A DNA stretch of 64,000 bases from Coriaria nepalensis (lineage: Eukaryota; Streptophyta; Magnoliopsida; Cucurbitales; Coriariaceae), in NCBI GenBank assembly GCA_027186245.1, contig CP114497.1:4967501-5031500 (forward strand), given 5' to 3'. Both the position numbers and the translations under genes were made by a program. The first letter of the stretch is position 1. Every line of letters starts with the position of its first letter. The notes beneath the pieces are model-generated. The model was not told the origin of the DNA. It made no database searches and saw only the letters and a program-made list of their open reading frames with translations. Positions 39,541 to 51,918 of this stretch are shown here, piece after piece.

Positions 39541-40110
39541 ACTATTGCCTTATCTCTTAAACTTGGTCTTACTTTTCTTGGCATGATGACTTCTTATAAC
39601 CAATACGGTCTTGCAATATTTTGAGCAACTCATGAAGAGTAGATATTAACATATTCATGTGATAGTTCAAAAGGAAGAAACGAAAAGAGTCCGGAAGTGA
39701 TTGGATGACCAAATCATTCGATAATTCATTATGCATCCTGAAAAATCATCTAGTTTCTCTTCGAGTCTAATCATTTTAAGGATATGTTCTCCAAAAGGAG
39801 TTCTCTCGGCCATCTTTTTCATATGGAAAATCTCCTTCGAGATGTCAAACTTTGGATAGGACTATTTTCACTCCAAATCGCAGCTCAGTCATTGATAATT
39901 TCGATAGCGTAGAACTTTTTATATTGCCTTTGAAGGTCATGTGACATGGTTGCAAGTATAATGCATTGCACCTCATCATTGTAGGCCCACCACTTGTCCT
40001 AAGCAGCTTTCTTATTGGTACTAGCTCATTCCAAGGGAGCAGTCGTGATAACTTAGGTAAAAACTTCATAGAGTTTTTTATGTATGAGAACTATTCTCAA
40101 TTATCTACGT
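39540..40110 (-). pseudogene. Ty1/copia element II: gag (UBN2-type) relic
   Basis: The minus strand reads DKWWAYNDEVQCIILATMSH DLQ (split here for length), YAIEIIND, stop, then ISKEIFHMKKMAERTP-like sequence and NELSNDLVIQSLPDSFRFFL plus LNYHMNMLISTLHELLKILQ. These are the conserved copia gag blocks in order. At least one stop and one shift are present. The domains that should follow (knuckle, protease, integrase, RT) are absent downstream. Confidence 0.75.
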
Positions 40111-41867
40111 CAATCTCTATAATTAGATGCAACTAACTTGTTTTATTCCAAGATTAAACGCAACGAACTATTCATCATGTTAAAAGAAAATAAACAAAAT
40201 AACACAAGTAATTCTAAAATTTAAATTAACCACTAAAATCAAGAGACTATTTAATCTTAATGATTCTCTCATTATTTTTGTTAAAATCCAACTTTACCCT
40301 TTTAGTTGGATCGGGAAAAATTCATTTTTCCTAGTAGAATAAGGACCCATATATCAATATTATGGTCTCATGTGTCTATAGCTAACTGTATTTTCTAGTT
40401 AAGTTTAACCCAAACCGTTCGTGTGACATAGTAACTACTTGAACTTATATCACCTATTATACATAGTCGGATATAGTTGGAATATTGTAATAACTGGCAT
40501 CTTATGCATATAATTAAGAATCAACTCACATATTACTTAATCATTAATCCTTATACCTCCATAGCTAATTAAATGATTGATTATTATTAAATTAATTGTA
40601 ATAATTTGGAAAGCACCATGTAAGACCTTCATGGCTTACAAGCTTAATATTATCATAGAAGAGATTTAATCTTACATGGTCTCATCAAGATGCATGCATG
40701 ATTCTAATTATTTTTAAATGTAATGAGAAAATACATGTGAAAGTATCATACACATACATCATTCTATTCATACATGTTTATTTTTCAACACTTGATGAAA
40801 CATGTATGGTAATCCATCATATACTTCCTATTTGTCATTATGCAATTTTTGACATTTTCAAATTCAATTCAAATATTGATTTGCATAATCAACTCTTAAT
40901 CAAACAAGTCAGGATTAATTGGTTATACTAGTATAATTATCAAATTAGATGTTTCCTTAACTCTTTAAAGATATCCATATAGTAACTAATTTTTCTTAAG
41001 AGAGTGCAACCTTTTGATTTTGCCTTAACTATTGTAAGGTTATCAATAAAGTCACCAACTTTCTTAAGATTAAATAACTTTCAAATTAGACATGGCTTTA
41101 ACACTTTAAGAATGTCAACAAAGTCATTAATCTCATTGAATTTTGAACCCTTTCAAAATACAAGGTTATTTCATGGTTGTTGGAAAAACTTTCACTAAAA
41201 ATTAAAATGCTTACTAATTCAAGTGAATGAAAATTTTATAAGAACTTTTAAATTTAAGAATTTTTTCATCAAATTTAAAATTATTGTACTGCATTAATTA
41301 GAGTCCAATTATAAGCATTCAAAGCACTTCAATTTTCATAAAATTAAAATTTACAACATTCATTGTCATTAATGCAATTTAACCCAAGACTTCAAATTCT
41401 CAAAAAGATTCCGGACACTTCAAATTTTTCTGAATTTAATATCTCAATGATTGAACAACCAAATTAAAGCTCATTCTTTAAAATCAGAACTTACCCATTT
41501 CTTTTATAGGCAAGTAAGACCTACTACCCAAGAGGGGATTCGGCCTTGCCTCAACATCGCCGCCTCATCATGGGTAGCCACCACCATCATGTGTCCGTTG
41601 GCGAGCAGCGAAGCACACGACGACCAACCGCCGCCCATAGTGGCTGTGGTTGCAGGACAAAATCACCTAAATAGTTTAGGTAGTATTCCTTTATATTTTC
41701 AAGCCCTTAAATTTGAGATCTCATTTCCGAGATACACTTTTACATTAAAATCCAATTTTTTCAGTAAGCCCATAAACACAAAAATTACATAAACTCATGC
41801 AAAAATCACAAATTTCACATAAATGCATTTCATGGATTCTTCCCAGAATTCTAGCAAGTAACCAAAA
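40110..41867 (-). repeat. Copia element II: long noncoding leader
   Basis: About 1.75 kb separates gag from the primer site, long for copia. Scattered blocks match the leader of element I at 18,830-20,020. A GC-rich island near 41,520-41,660 (GCCGCC, CCACCACCATC) has short open frames on both strands without known domains. Confidence 0.45.
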
Positions 41868-41880
41868 GCTCTGATACCAC
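41868..41880 (-). other. tRNA-iMet primer-binding site of copia element II
   Basis: The minus strand reads TGGTATCAGAGC, the sequence complementary to the 3' end of initiator tRNA-Met used by most plant Ty1/copia elements. It sits upstream of gag in the correct orientation. Confidence 0.75.
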
Positions 41881-41882
41881 TA

Positions 41883-43145
41883 TAAGTCGTCGGCTTATAG
41901 CCCATCCGAGGCAAAATTAGTTTTCAAAAAATGAAACCAAATATCCAAACCAACGAATACCACCAAGGATCCTAAGATGCATTCGATGTGTGTAACACAT
42001 CCAGTTTCCCGTAACATTTCAAATTTTGAATCTAACAACTTAGCTGTAATCCGAAATAAAAGGGAAGGAAGGAATATACCTAGCACAACCACTCCTCCAA
42101 AATATGGTCAGACTTCAACCCAAAAATGTCGCCTGCACCTTGAACCGCCTTCCATCGCCGCCAACCACCGGTTGCTTCATTCTAAACCACTATCTAGTCT
42201 TTATCCTTGATCCACACAGTTAATAACTCAAATGGGAATTAACAAAGTGATTAGTTCAACTCTTAAACCAAAGACTTGGAAAGGAAGTAAGAATGGAGAG
42301 AAAATATTATTTCTTTTTCTCTCTCCTTAAAGTGGGCGGCAATGAGGGGATTTAGGAACCTTAGGGATGTGTGTCCCTTATATGTGGGACCCACTCCCTT
42401 TTGGGCCAAGCCCATACTTGATATCTAGGCCCCATTTAAATATTAATCGTGTTCAAAATTCCTGGAATCCATTTTAATTCCAGTTTATGGAAATTTAAAT
42501 AAACTTTATATTTCTAAATGAATGTCCAAGTTTCCGGTAACATATATAATTTAATTTGTTTCTTGCTCATTGGCCCAGTTAGGCATATTAAAACTTTAAT
42601 AATCAATCAGACTTCCTTTTTTATCCAAAAAACAAATCTTTGACTATAATTCAGTAAATCTTGATTTATTAAATTTATCTTTGTCAAATTAATATTTTTC
42701 TAATTAAATCTAAATCACATTTTAGATATGCTAGTAGTACAAGTGTAACTTAGCCTTAATAAAAACTAATTAATGATTTAACTCTTAAATCAAGTTCATT
42801 ACGAACAAGTCAAAATTCTCCAATTTAGAATCCAACCGAGATTCACTTTTTTTGTGTGACTGGATAAATTCTACATTATATCGGCAGGAAAATGTATGTC
42901 TGTTAAGCCAATCAGATTTTGACTCATTGGGACAAATACTTTATGTGATACTTTATGCGGGTATTTATATATGCATGCAATTCATTATTTCCAACCTAAT
43001 AACAACCTAACAGATTACGATATGCTCTAACTAAATGCTATGCATTTTAATTATGATGATGATTTATACTGTATAAGATTGGTTCTTATAAATGTTTGAC
43101 CAAATCGGGTCATACCTGATTGGCTTGATAAACATAACACTTTCA
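41883..43145 (-). repeat. Probable 5' LTR of copia element II
   Basis: On the minus strand the block runs from TGAAAGTGTTATGTTTATCA at 43,145 to just before the primer site, about 1.26 kb. The start resembles the other family starts at 17,262 (minus) and 44,795 (plus). A CATATAAGGGA box with the following pyrimidine-rich stretch near 42,390-42,300 could be promoter and R. I could not match a 3' copy, so the right boundary is inferred. Confidence 0.5.
42887..43145. repeat. Face-to-face inverted LTR starts (imperfect palindrome)
   Basis: The plus-strand GGAAAATGTATGTCTGTTAA followed by GCCAATCAGATTT at 42,887 is an inverted partner of the minus-strand start at 43,145 (…ATCAAGCCAATCAGGTATG). 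The two arms are about 55-60 bp and roughly 70% similar by eye, with 140 bases between them. Confidence 0.55.
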
Positions 43146-43579
43146 ACTAGTTGGTGTCTCTTAGTTTTGCCGCACACCATGTATCAACCCACACAAAACT
43201 GGTTCGTGTCTCTACGCTCTAGTTTCCATGATTTGAGTTGAACGCTCATTCATTGCTCAATATCAATTTCATCTTGTGAGTTATCATTTATATTTTTTTC
43301 CCATTATAGCTCAGTAGATCTAATAACTAATAATGTTGAGCCCTTTAGCTTTTTGTTCACTTCCATCGCCTTTACTTTCATATAGTTAGATTACTTTCCA
43401 TGTACAAGCTTTCCTTTAAATTTCGTGTTCTTTGCTTTATTGCAATTTACACTATTTTCTTATGAGTAGTTCTAAGTTAATTTAAAGTATTTTTTACTTT
43501 TCGCATGCCTATAATTTTTTTATGTCGCTAGTCAGCCGCCTCGAACCCTTGAGTCATCTAGTATGATCCGAGAAAATTT

Positions 43580-44795
43580 ATTTGCATCAATAAATAAAGT
43601 GGCGTGCCCAATGGGACAGGTCATTATTTTGGTACCTTTGTATAAGCACCAGGTTAGAAAGTGTCTTGGGAAACACTGAGTCGAGGATGATCAGCCAAAA
43701 ATGCCATCTCTTTAATGGCCTTCCGGGCCAGCATAGATCGTTTGATCTGTAGAGTTAATTGAGAAGCCCGAGGTAGTAGGCGTTTCAGTTGGCGATAATC
43801 AATTGAAAATGCCACTTTCTCATCGGCCTCTCAACCCACCATAGATCGCTTGATTCGTAGAGTTGAATGAGAGGCCTGAGATCACAAGCATCCCAACTGA
43901 GATAAACCATCCAAATAAAGACCATTAATTAGCCGAACTGGCCTATAACACTCCTAGTCCATCAAATTTGGTTAGCACCTATTGTCTATCATTACAGCCC
44001 AAGCCAACGGATGGATGAATCAGATGCACGGTCGGCAGAAAGTTTAGCCCGTCTGGCAACAATAAGATCATTATTGGGGGCAGGCTGAAAACCCCCACAT
44101 TAATCAGGATGCTGAAAACCCCCACACTAATTAGGATAATGGCAGTACAACTAGGAATCAACCATCGGCCAATCCGCAAATTGCATTTTCACCACAAGTC
44201 GCTGATCCACCAAAGGTTGCTGGATAACCCCATGAGACCAATTGGCCGCCCCCGCTTTATGGAACACCAATCCGAAAGAATGGAGGTGTGACCAACACCT
44301 ATATTAGCTGCCTCAACCCAACGACTAGGAGATGCGCGACCAACAACTGACCGCTGCACGTATACCACCCATAATCCATCCAAGGGTTAGTGAGTCATAG
44401 GCGAACGTTCTATCTATCCCTTATGCAACCACCTATGGCGCCCCTAACCACCAAGATCGGCCAATTACATGTAATTGCTAGTTGACTGAGACAAAAACTG
44501 TATAATATTATACACTTTTATGGTTTAGCCACTCGGCATCCGCCTTGGTCGATGTATCACAAATTATATCCCGAGGAGATTGATTGGGAACCGTTACCTA
44601 ACAGATACAAAGTCCTAAATTTTACCATATTTTTTTGAAGATGACCCAAATCAACCAACCATAGGGTATATCAGCTGCTTCATCATTCAGTGTAGGAACG
44701 TCATCGCAGATGACAAGTTGCATATCACATTGTTCACTAATTCCTTAAATTACCAGGCTTTCGATTTTGCTTAGTATACCACGATCTAGCCTGAT
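43580..44795 (+). pseudogene. Second TAT/Athila-type gypsy element: leader and gag relic
   Basis: AAAGTGGCGTGCCCAATGGG near 43,600 resembles the TTTGGCGCCCA-type junction and primer region of TAT elements. A GC-richer coding relic follows. The part 44,040-44,720 matches 11,470-12,190 of the first element (CCACCTATGG, TATAATATTATAC, GGGAACCGTTACCT against AAGCCGTTACCTTAGGG, GATGACCC, ATCAGTAAATCATAG-like text). It stops at 44,795 where an LTR begins. Confidence 0.6.
43691..43905. repeat. Tandem duplication of about 108 bp in the gypsy leader
   Basis: Two diverged units share AAAATGCCA, ATAGATCG-TTGAT, TAGAGTT-AATGAGA and CAGTTGGCGATA against CAACTGAGATA, in the same order. Confidence 0.65.
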
Positions 44796-45760
44796 GAAAG
44801 TATAATGTTCGTCACGCCAATCAGGTTTCACCCAATAGGGTCATTTATTTATGTAAATCAGTTTTGATATGTATAAGTTATCAACTAAATGAATACTTTG
44901 ACATACGTGATTGATTTCCAAATCTTAGATATGTACTTAGAATTGAGATTGTAATCTCACTCAATGAGATTCAAGTAGTTTGACATCTAAGATTCAATCA
45001 TAATCATAGGATTGCCATGATGGGATAATGACAATCCAGAAAGACTATTACATACACTATCATCTTCAAGAGAGTAATGATGTTCTCATAATCATCCATA
45101 TTGGTGAATATCTAGATAGGCATGTAGGTGATTATTAGAGAAATAATCATGAAACATGATCACTAGACAAGTTTCAATGGTAATAAATATTGAATGTTAA
45201 TGAGATCTATCAAGTGACTATTGTACTTGTGATACTCAAACCTGAGATCATTACAGTACTGACATACATAATAACATGCTTTGATATCAATGAACATGGT
45301 TCTGTTATAGTCATTAATAAGATGAACCATTAGGCATGTGTTCTTGTACGATTAGTATGTAGTGTGATAAGATGAGATCTATCACCTCTATATTAGAAGA
45401 AGAGTCCTATGAGTGATGTGTCTTAATGCAATGTAGAAATCCTTACACAAGGTAGTATGATATGAAAAGTGTTTTTGTAAATATATTGTCTAAGTTGCAT
45501 AAGAACTCACATGATTCATACGGCCACTATAGTAGGGTTCAGTAGTTCAACCATTCCCTAGGATTGATCGAGACTATAGCATAGATGGAAGGATCAGTCT
45601 GGTACGATAATAGTCACCACAAGTTCTTGTGAGGTCCATTGAACTTCTAATTACACAGGTGGCTCATATGCCTTAATAGAGGCCAATGTGAGTCTGGTGG
45701 TTTAAGTTAATTTCTAGCTTATATTTTATTTCCCATTAACAAATGTGCAATTTATTTATA
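44795..45760 (+). repeat. LTR-family copy C
   Basis: It starts TGAAAGTATAATGTTCGTCA and then GCCAATCAGG, parallel to the other starts. The body shares AATCATGA, GATCACTAGA, TGAGATC, GTCCTATGAGT, GAAATCCTTAC and GTAGTATGATATGAAAAG with copies A, B and E, but is more diverged. A TTATAAATATTC box lies near 45,755. Confidence 0.55.
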
Positions 45761-46034
45761 AATATTCTCTCACTTATTCTCATTTCCAATGTGAGACAAA
45801 TTTTTTCTCCTTCATTTTTTCTCTTTCAAACCATTTCAATGATTACACTTTGAGATTCAATTTCTCATTAACCTATTAATCATTTTTAGCATACCATATA
45901 CCAATTCGAAGCTCTCACGAAGGAGAATTCGAATCAACTTTGACCTTTCATTTACACGAAGTGGGCCCCACTCAAAATCGAGTATAAACATAACATGTTG
46001 ATATGCTAATTTTTATAATAGGTAGATTTGTCTC

Positions 46035-47210
46035 CTATTAATAATTTGGTTACTCATCATATGGATATTAAAATAACCTTCTTGAATGGAGTTTAGAAGA
46101 TGAAATCTAAATGACACAACTTGAAGAGTTTGTTATTTCTGATAAAGAGGAAAAGGTTTATAGGCTTGTAAAACTCTTATATGGTGTAGAATAAGCTCCC
46201 AAACAATGGCATGAAAAATTTGATAATGTCATAGTTGAAAATAGCTTTTCTATTAGTGACTCAAATAGATGTATGTACTTAAAATTTTATGAAAACTCTT
46301 ATGTCATTGTTTGCTTGTACGTTGATGACATAGCCAAGTCTACCAAATAATTTTTAGCTTCTAAATTTGAAATGAAAAACTTAGGAAAGGTAAAAGTGAT
46401 TCTTAGGATTAAAATCCTATGACAGTCTAGTGGAATCACTTTAACCCAATCTCACTATGTTGAGAAAATTCTTAAGAAGTTTGGATATTATGGCTAGTTC
46501 TTTATCCACTATGTTTGATGCTAGTGTACATGTCTCAAATTTAATACGCTAGAGCAATTAGGTCTTTGATGTATCTTATGAATTGTACCATACCGGATAT
46601 AGCCTATATAGTAGGAAGATTGAGTAGATATACTCAAAATCCTAACTATGAGCATTAAGGTGCTTTAGTTAGAGTATTGAGGTACCTTAAAAATACTATA
46701 AGTTATAGCTTGCACTAAACAAGCAACCCTACTGTAGTTGAGGGCTATTGTGATACTAACTAGGTGACATGATTCGACGAGTCAAATTGAATAAGTCTAT
46801 ATATTTACATTGGGAGGAGGAGCTATTTCATGAAAATCATGTAAACGGTCCTATAATGCAAAATCCACCATGGAATTTTAGTTTATAGCTTTAGAGCTAG
46901 ATGGCTATGGAGAGACCGAATGGTTGAGAAGTGTATGTATGATATCCCTTATAGATGAAACTGATACCTCTCATATCCATGAAATGCGATAACCAAGCAG
47001 TTGTTGAAAGAGCCCAAAATAAACTTCACAATGGGAAACAAAGACATAATAGACTGAGGCATAATATTATAAGGAAATTGTTAAGCGATGGAGTGATAAC
47101 TCTTAATTATGTAACGTCATAAAGGAATTTAGCAGATCTCTAGAGAAGACTTTGAGCAAGAATCTCATGTTTGAAATGTCTAGGGGGATAGGCCTAAAGC
47201 CCATGGAAAT
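46035..47210 (+). pseudogene. Ty1/copia pol relic: RT and RNase H
   Basis: Translation gives HHMDIKTTFLNG-like text, EKVYRLVKLLYGV, stop, then NSYVIVCLYVDDIAKST with the YVDD active site preserved, KFEMKNLGKVK and GITLTQSHYVEKILKKFGYY. RNase H traces include KSTMEF and ERAQNKLHNGKQRH, and it ends LMFEMSRGIGLKPME, a common C-terminus in Tork/Tnt1-like copia. Many frame breaks show it is dead. It may or may not belong to LTR copy C just upstream, which has the same orientation. Confidence 0.8.
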
Positions 47211-47685
47211 GAACGACCAATAACGGAAAGCTAACCTACATGAATAGTGATCCCAAGAAGTTGGTTTGATGGGAAAAATAAGTCATACAAGTTATTTGTC
47301 AAATCACTAACTTTCTTATTGAAAGGCTTATCCTTATGATGTATATAGTGCTAAACTACAACGAAATTGTTGGTTGAGTCTTCTTATACTCTTAATGATC
47401 TTTATAGCTTTAATTAAGATAGTGTGTTTAGTTGTGATTTACACACACTTGATAGAGATGCCCTATGTGAATGTTGAGGTAGAGCCACGTCTATTAAGAA
47501 TTAGACTAATTCTCTAGAGCTCTCACTAGTCTAGTTTGCGTATCACTTATGCGTGCCACCCCATTGGAACTTACCAAAATGAATTTTAGTGTGTTGGCCA
47601 TAAATGTAGCCGACTTATATAGAGAGATTAGGTTTATGAATTTCTTCCACCCAATCTCTATAGGTTTCAGTTTATGTATACTAAT
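47210..47685 (+). repeat. Copia 3' noncoding region
   Basis: Sequence after the RNase H terminus resembles the noncoding 3' portion of Tork/Tnt1-type elements (AGTGATCCCAAGAAG, GGTTTGATGGGA). No LTR boundary was identified before the inverted-repeat element begins near 47,690. Confidence 0.35.
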
Positions 47686-48431
47686 AGGTCGTTTGGTTGG
47701 TTAGAAAGGGTGGGATTAATAGGTTGGAATGAGTGTGAATGAGAATGTCAAGTGATGAGTTAGAATGATTATATTTGTATTCTATTGTTTGGTTGTGTCT
47801 AAGAATAAGAAGTTTGATTCTTCATTTTTATTGATTTCGATGTTTAGTAGGAAAAGTCATTTTTAGGAAAGATTTTTTTTCTTACAATTATACCCCTTAA
47901 TATATTATGCAACCTGACAATTATACCCCTAATAAAAAAGGAAATTCCAATTTTCATTTTGCACCAAACCACAATCAAATTGTAATCTTTCTCTTCTTCT
48001 CCTTCTCCTTCATATACTTCTTATCTTCCATGTAACCGAATCAGATTTTCACTGATTTGATCGAAAATCTTACCTTCATATTTGATGAAAATTCGACATT
48101 GTAATAACTAAAAAAATATCATTTTAGCTTAATATCATAATCAAAACAACTTTCAAATAATCATAAATTCATAAATCATCAAGGCATCAAGGCATCAATT
48201 CAATATCATCCAAATGGGATATCCAACAACACAAGTTACACAACAACAGTACAAGTCTACACTTTCTAAATTTCAAATTTCCAACAGCACAACGTTTTGA
48301 ATTGAATAACACAACATTTCTACATTTCCATGATTTTCGGTGGATGGAATTTGGTTGGAAAATCATTTATTGTATTAAAAAATCAATATCAACATTCAAT
48401 CATAAAAGTCATCAATATCAATATAAGATGC

Positions 48432-48618
48432 TAGTTTACTCGATGGGTAGATGGAGCCTTTGACTCGTAGAGTATGATAATTTCTAGTTTACTCGACGGG
48501 TAGATGAGGCCTTTGACCTGTAGAATATGATAATTTATAGTTTACTTGACGAGTCGATGGGGCCTTGACCCGTAAAGTATCATAACTACTAGTTTACTCT
48601 ACATGTCGTGGGGCCTTC
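48432..48618. repeat. 53-bp tandem repeat of hairpin-forming units
   Basis: Units begin with TAGTTTACT at 48,432, 48,485, 48,538 and 48,590. Each contains a short inverted repeat, for example TACTTGACGAGTC and GACCCGTAAAGTA around a GATGGGGCCTT loop. The fourth unit is interrupted by the LTR insertion. Confidence 0.8.
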
Positions 48619-50521
48619 TGTTGAGCACGGTGCCCTAAAAACATGTAATAATAAGAATTGTTTTAATGAGATTAATAAAAGTGATATTTTTCTATATAAT
48701 TGTTATGAATATATTATTATAAAATAATATGAATAAATATCAGAAAATTCCAAATTCATTAATGTGACTATAATTTTATATTAGTACGAGAGGATTAAGA
48801 TTATAGAGAATAAATTAAATTGTCCGCAATAGATTAAAGTATGAAATCTTTAATTTAGTGGTTGTTAGTACGGTCCACTAGCATTATGAATGCATGTGAT
48901 CTAGATCCGAATCACTGATGGAGATAGACATCTTAGTGGAGATACTTTATATAATTATATTATGTAGGACATGACTCGATATGAATTAATTCTTTATTAA
49001 AATACCGTTTAACATAAAGAATTAAATTCATATCAATCGATGATTATATGCAAATCAATCTGAATCTTGAGTAGTCATGAACTCCTGTTTATGTCAATTG
49101 GATCTTTTGATTCACTCATCACGGTCTATTGATATAATTAGGCTAAAGACTTTTATTTTGGAGATTCGTTAGGATAAGTGGATGAAAACATGATTTACAT
49201 ATATGAAATCCAAACCTTCTCCATAGAAAATTGTATATTGGTCCCCTTAAGGGTTAATTCTGGAAATGAATAGTTTTGAGCTCAGATTTATAATCAAATT
49301 ATAAATTGACCATTCACTAGTGAATTAGTGGTAGTTAAGGATAAAGAGATAATTAGAGGGGTAAACCAATAATTTTGACTATCTCTAATTATTAATCAAT
49401 TTTTAGAGGATTGAATGTATGAAATGATTATATCAATGGACTACTAGAGATTACTTAGTAAATATATTCTATAATTGTAAGAGTGTAATCTCATATTTTT
49501 AGTGGAATAATATTGGGATTAATAAATTAGTTTTATTAGACTAAAAAGTTTGACGAATAATCTAAATTATTGGAGCTTGGAATTATAGGTCCATGGTCCC
49601 TAGGTCGCCTCTATAAAACACGGTATAGGGTAAGAATGACAAATGTTGAAAAAGACTTATTTGTAAGAAAATAGTTTTATGGGGCAAATTCGTAGTTATG
49701 AGATAATTAGTATTAATTAATTAATTAAAAGATGTATTTAAATATGAAATTCGGAATTAATAAATTAAATATTAATCTATTTGATTTTCGAATTGAATAT
49801 GTTATGTAAAATGTTAAATTGATATGAGATATTAATTTAATGTTAAAATTAAGAAAAATCAAATTTAGATTAGTTTAAGAAACTAATTTAAAATTTAAAT
49901 AAGATTTGAAATAGATGAGATTCTATTTTAAATAAGATTTAAATATGTTTGACTAAATTAAAATATCATCAAAAAATAATATGATAAGAATTTATTTTAA
50001 ATTAGATTTAATCTTATCAAATATATTATCAAAAGGATGGTATGATGTAAAATAGATTAAAACTCTATTTTAAATAGTATTTAAAAAGATTTAATCATAT
50101 CAAATATATCATTTAATGATTATCTTTGAGTTATTAATTCAATTAATTTAAGGAGTTTAAATTAATCAAAATTCTTAATGGAGTTCTATAAATATATCTC
50201 ATCCTAATTAAATTAAGGACTTTTTTTTAAATAGGTTTTTTCCAGTAGAGATTTTTCTTAAAGAAAAATAGAAAAAAAATTTTGTTATCTTTACGTGCTC
50301 ACACACATCCTAATGTCCTATTATGTTGAGGATCGACTTGGAAGATTGTGGTGTGAGTCTCAACTATCGATTCACGTTAGACAAATGTATGACCTCTTCG
50401 TATAGATGTAGATTAATTTATATGTATAGGATCACAAAAATGTTTTTAGAAAATTTTTGTTATACATTGGGACCGATTGTTACACCTCTGCTATGTGGTT
50501 GTGAACCACCGATTTCCAGCA
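48619..50521 (+). repeat. Solo-LTR-like insertion, about 1.9 kb
   Basis: It starts TGTTGAGCACGGTGCCC and ends GATTTCCAGCA. The flanks CCTTC and CATTC differ at one base and could be a 5-bp target duplication. A CTATAAATATATC box lies near 50,190 with a downstream transcribed-looking block. No gag or pol lies inside. Removing it together with one flank rebuilds the last hairpin unit of the surrounding array. Confidence 0.65.
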
Positions 50522-51918
50522 CATTCGACGTGTAGAGTAAACTAGTATCTGATATTGATATTGATTATTTTTACAATTGAATGTTGATATTGATATTGAT
50601 TTTTGAATATCTTGATACAATAATTAGAAAGAAGGAAGTCAAAATCAGCACATGGACGATAAATCATCATTATGAATAGGGGAAATATAGAAAGAGTTAT
50701 GATAATTTGATATTGACAGCTGAAATTTGCAATATTTATAGATAATCCAAAAAAAGTTTTGAAAACAAACCTATTAAGTCCAAGTACCAAAAAAAAAAAA
50801 TATTTAGTAACAGATATTAAAAACTAGTCTAACTACCGATATTAAAAAACATTCTTAACGATAAAAAGCTATCCATAACTAGTTACAGATGATTTCCTCC
50901 TAACATCTTAACAAACTCAACCTTAACATCGTTTTTCTTGAATGACTAGTAGACGTCCATCAACCCATCATCCGTAGCCAAGAGGCGAGCCATCTTTATA
51001 GCTTCATAGCTTCCTTGAATCAAAGTCTTCATATGCTCCCTACTACCAAAAAAATCTAGGAATATCTAATGTCCCTAAATCTCCTTTTACTCGTGATATC
51101 TATCAATCTTGTACATATTTCTTGGAAACACATCATTAAATTATAAGCAAAAACTACACAACTGTAGATAGAAGATGTGATAGGTATATTCAGATCTCTT
51201 CTCTTCTGAGTTCTTAGGCTAGTCATGAAAAATATCGTGAAACATGATACATTTAGTTGGTATACCAAAAAATATAAACTCAATGCAATTAAAATATTCC
51301 TAAAAATTTACGACAATCACAATTTCAACTAACCCTAATCGAGCGTATCTAACATTATAGATCATAAAATGATACATTGCAGATCTAAGAGAAGAAGAAG
51401 AAGAAGAAGAATATATACCTGGTCAGAGTTAGCAAACTAGAAGGATATCGAAAGAGAATGAGCAGCACAGGATCCGGTGAAGAGAAAGCCTACTATGAGC
51501 AGCACGACATCTGGTGGAGAGAAGCATACCTCTGAGATATGAAGAAAAGCAATCGATCGAAAAAAAATTGAAGAAGATTATGTGAATATAAGAGGAAAAA
51601 AAAAGTTGAAAAAAAAAGAAGGAAAAAGAAAAGACAATGAGTAAAAATGTCTTTGTTCGAGATAGAAGATGAGACTTCATTTAAAAATTGTCATTCCTTC
51701 CGTATTTTTAGTGAGAAAATAGTGGGACAAGTTTTAACCAAAATTTTATCCATTCTCATTTATTAACCACTCTCCCTTATCAACCATCATTCCCCATTTT
51801 GGAGTAATAACGAAATAAATTCTTCAAAATGAGTAGTAATGAACTAAAATCAAATCAAATTAAATCGATTAACATCCATTCTCATTTAGACACATGAAAA
51901 TTAACCAAATGATCCCTA

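Larger units (their letters stand above)
47688..51918. mobile_element. Foldback-type element with long inverted arms
   Basis: Outer ends resemble each other in inverted orientation: TAGGTCGTTTGGTTGGTTAG at the left, and TAGGGATCATTTGGTTAATT on the minus strand at the right. Inner arms match better: the left arm ending ATATTGATGACTTTT... and GATGCTAGTTTACTC is an inverted copy of AGAGTAAACTAGTATCTGAT followed by ATTGATATTGATTATTTTT at 50,534-50,590. No transposase frame was seen. Middle parts of the two arms match only patchily by eye, so the exact arm length is uncertain. The TTTGGTTGG ends recall hAT or Harbinger-type MITEs, but no clean target duplication was identified. Confidence 0.6.

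Noticed and set aside
40698..40931. 77-codon plus-strand frame in the copia leader
   Set aside because: AT-rich random opening in a noncoding retrotransposon leader.
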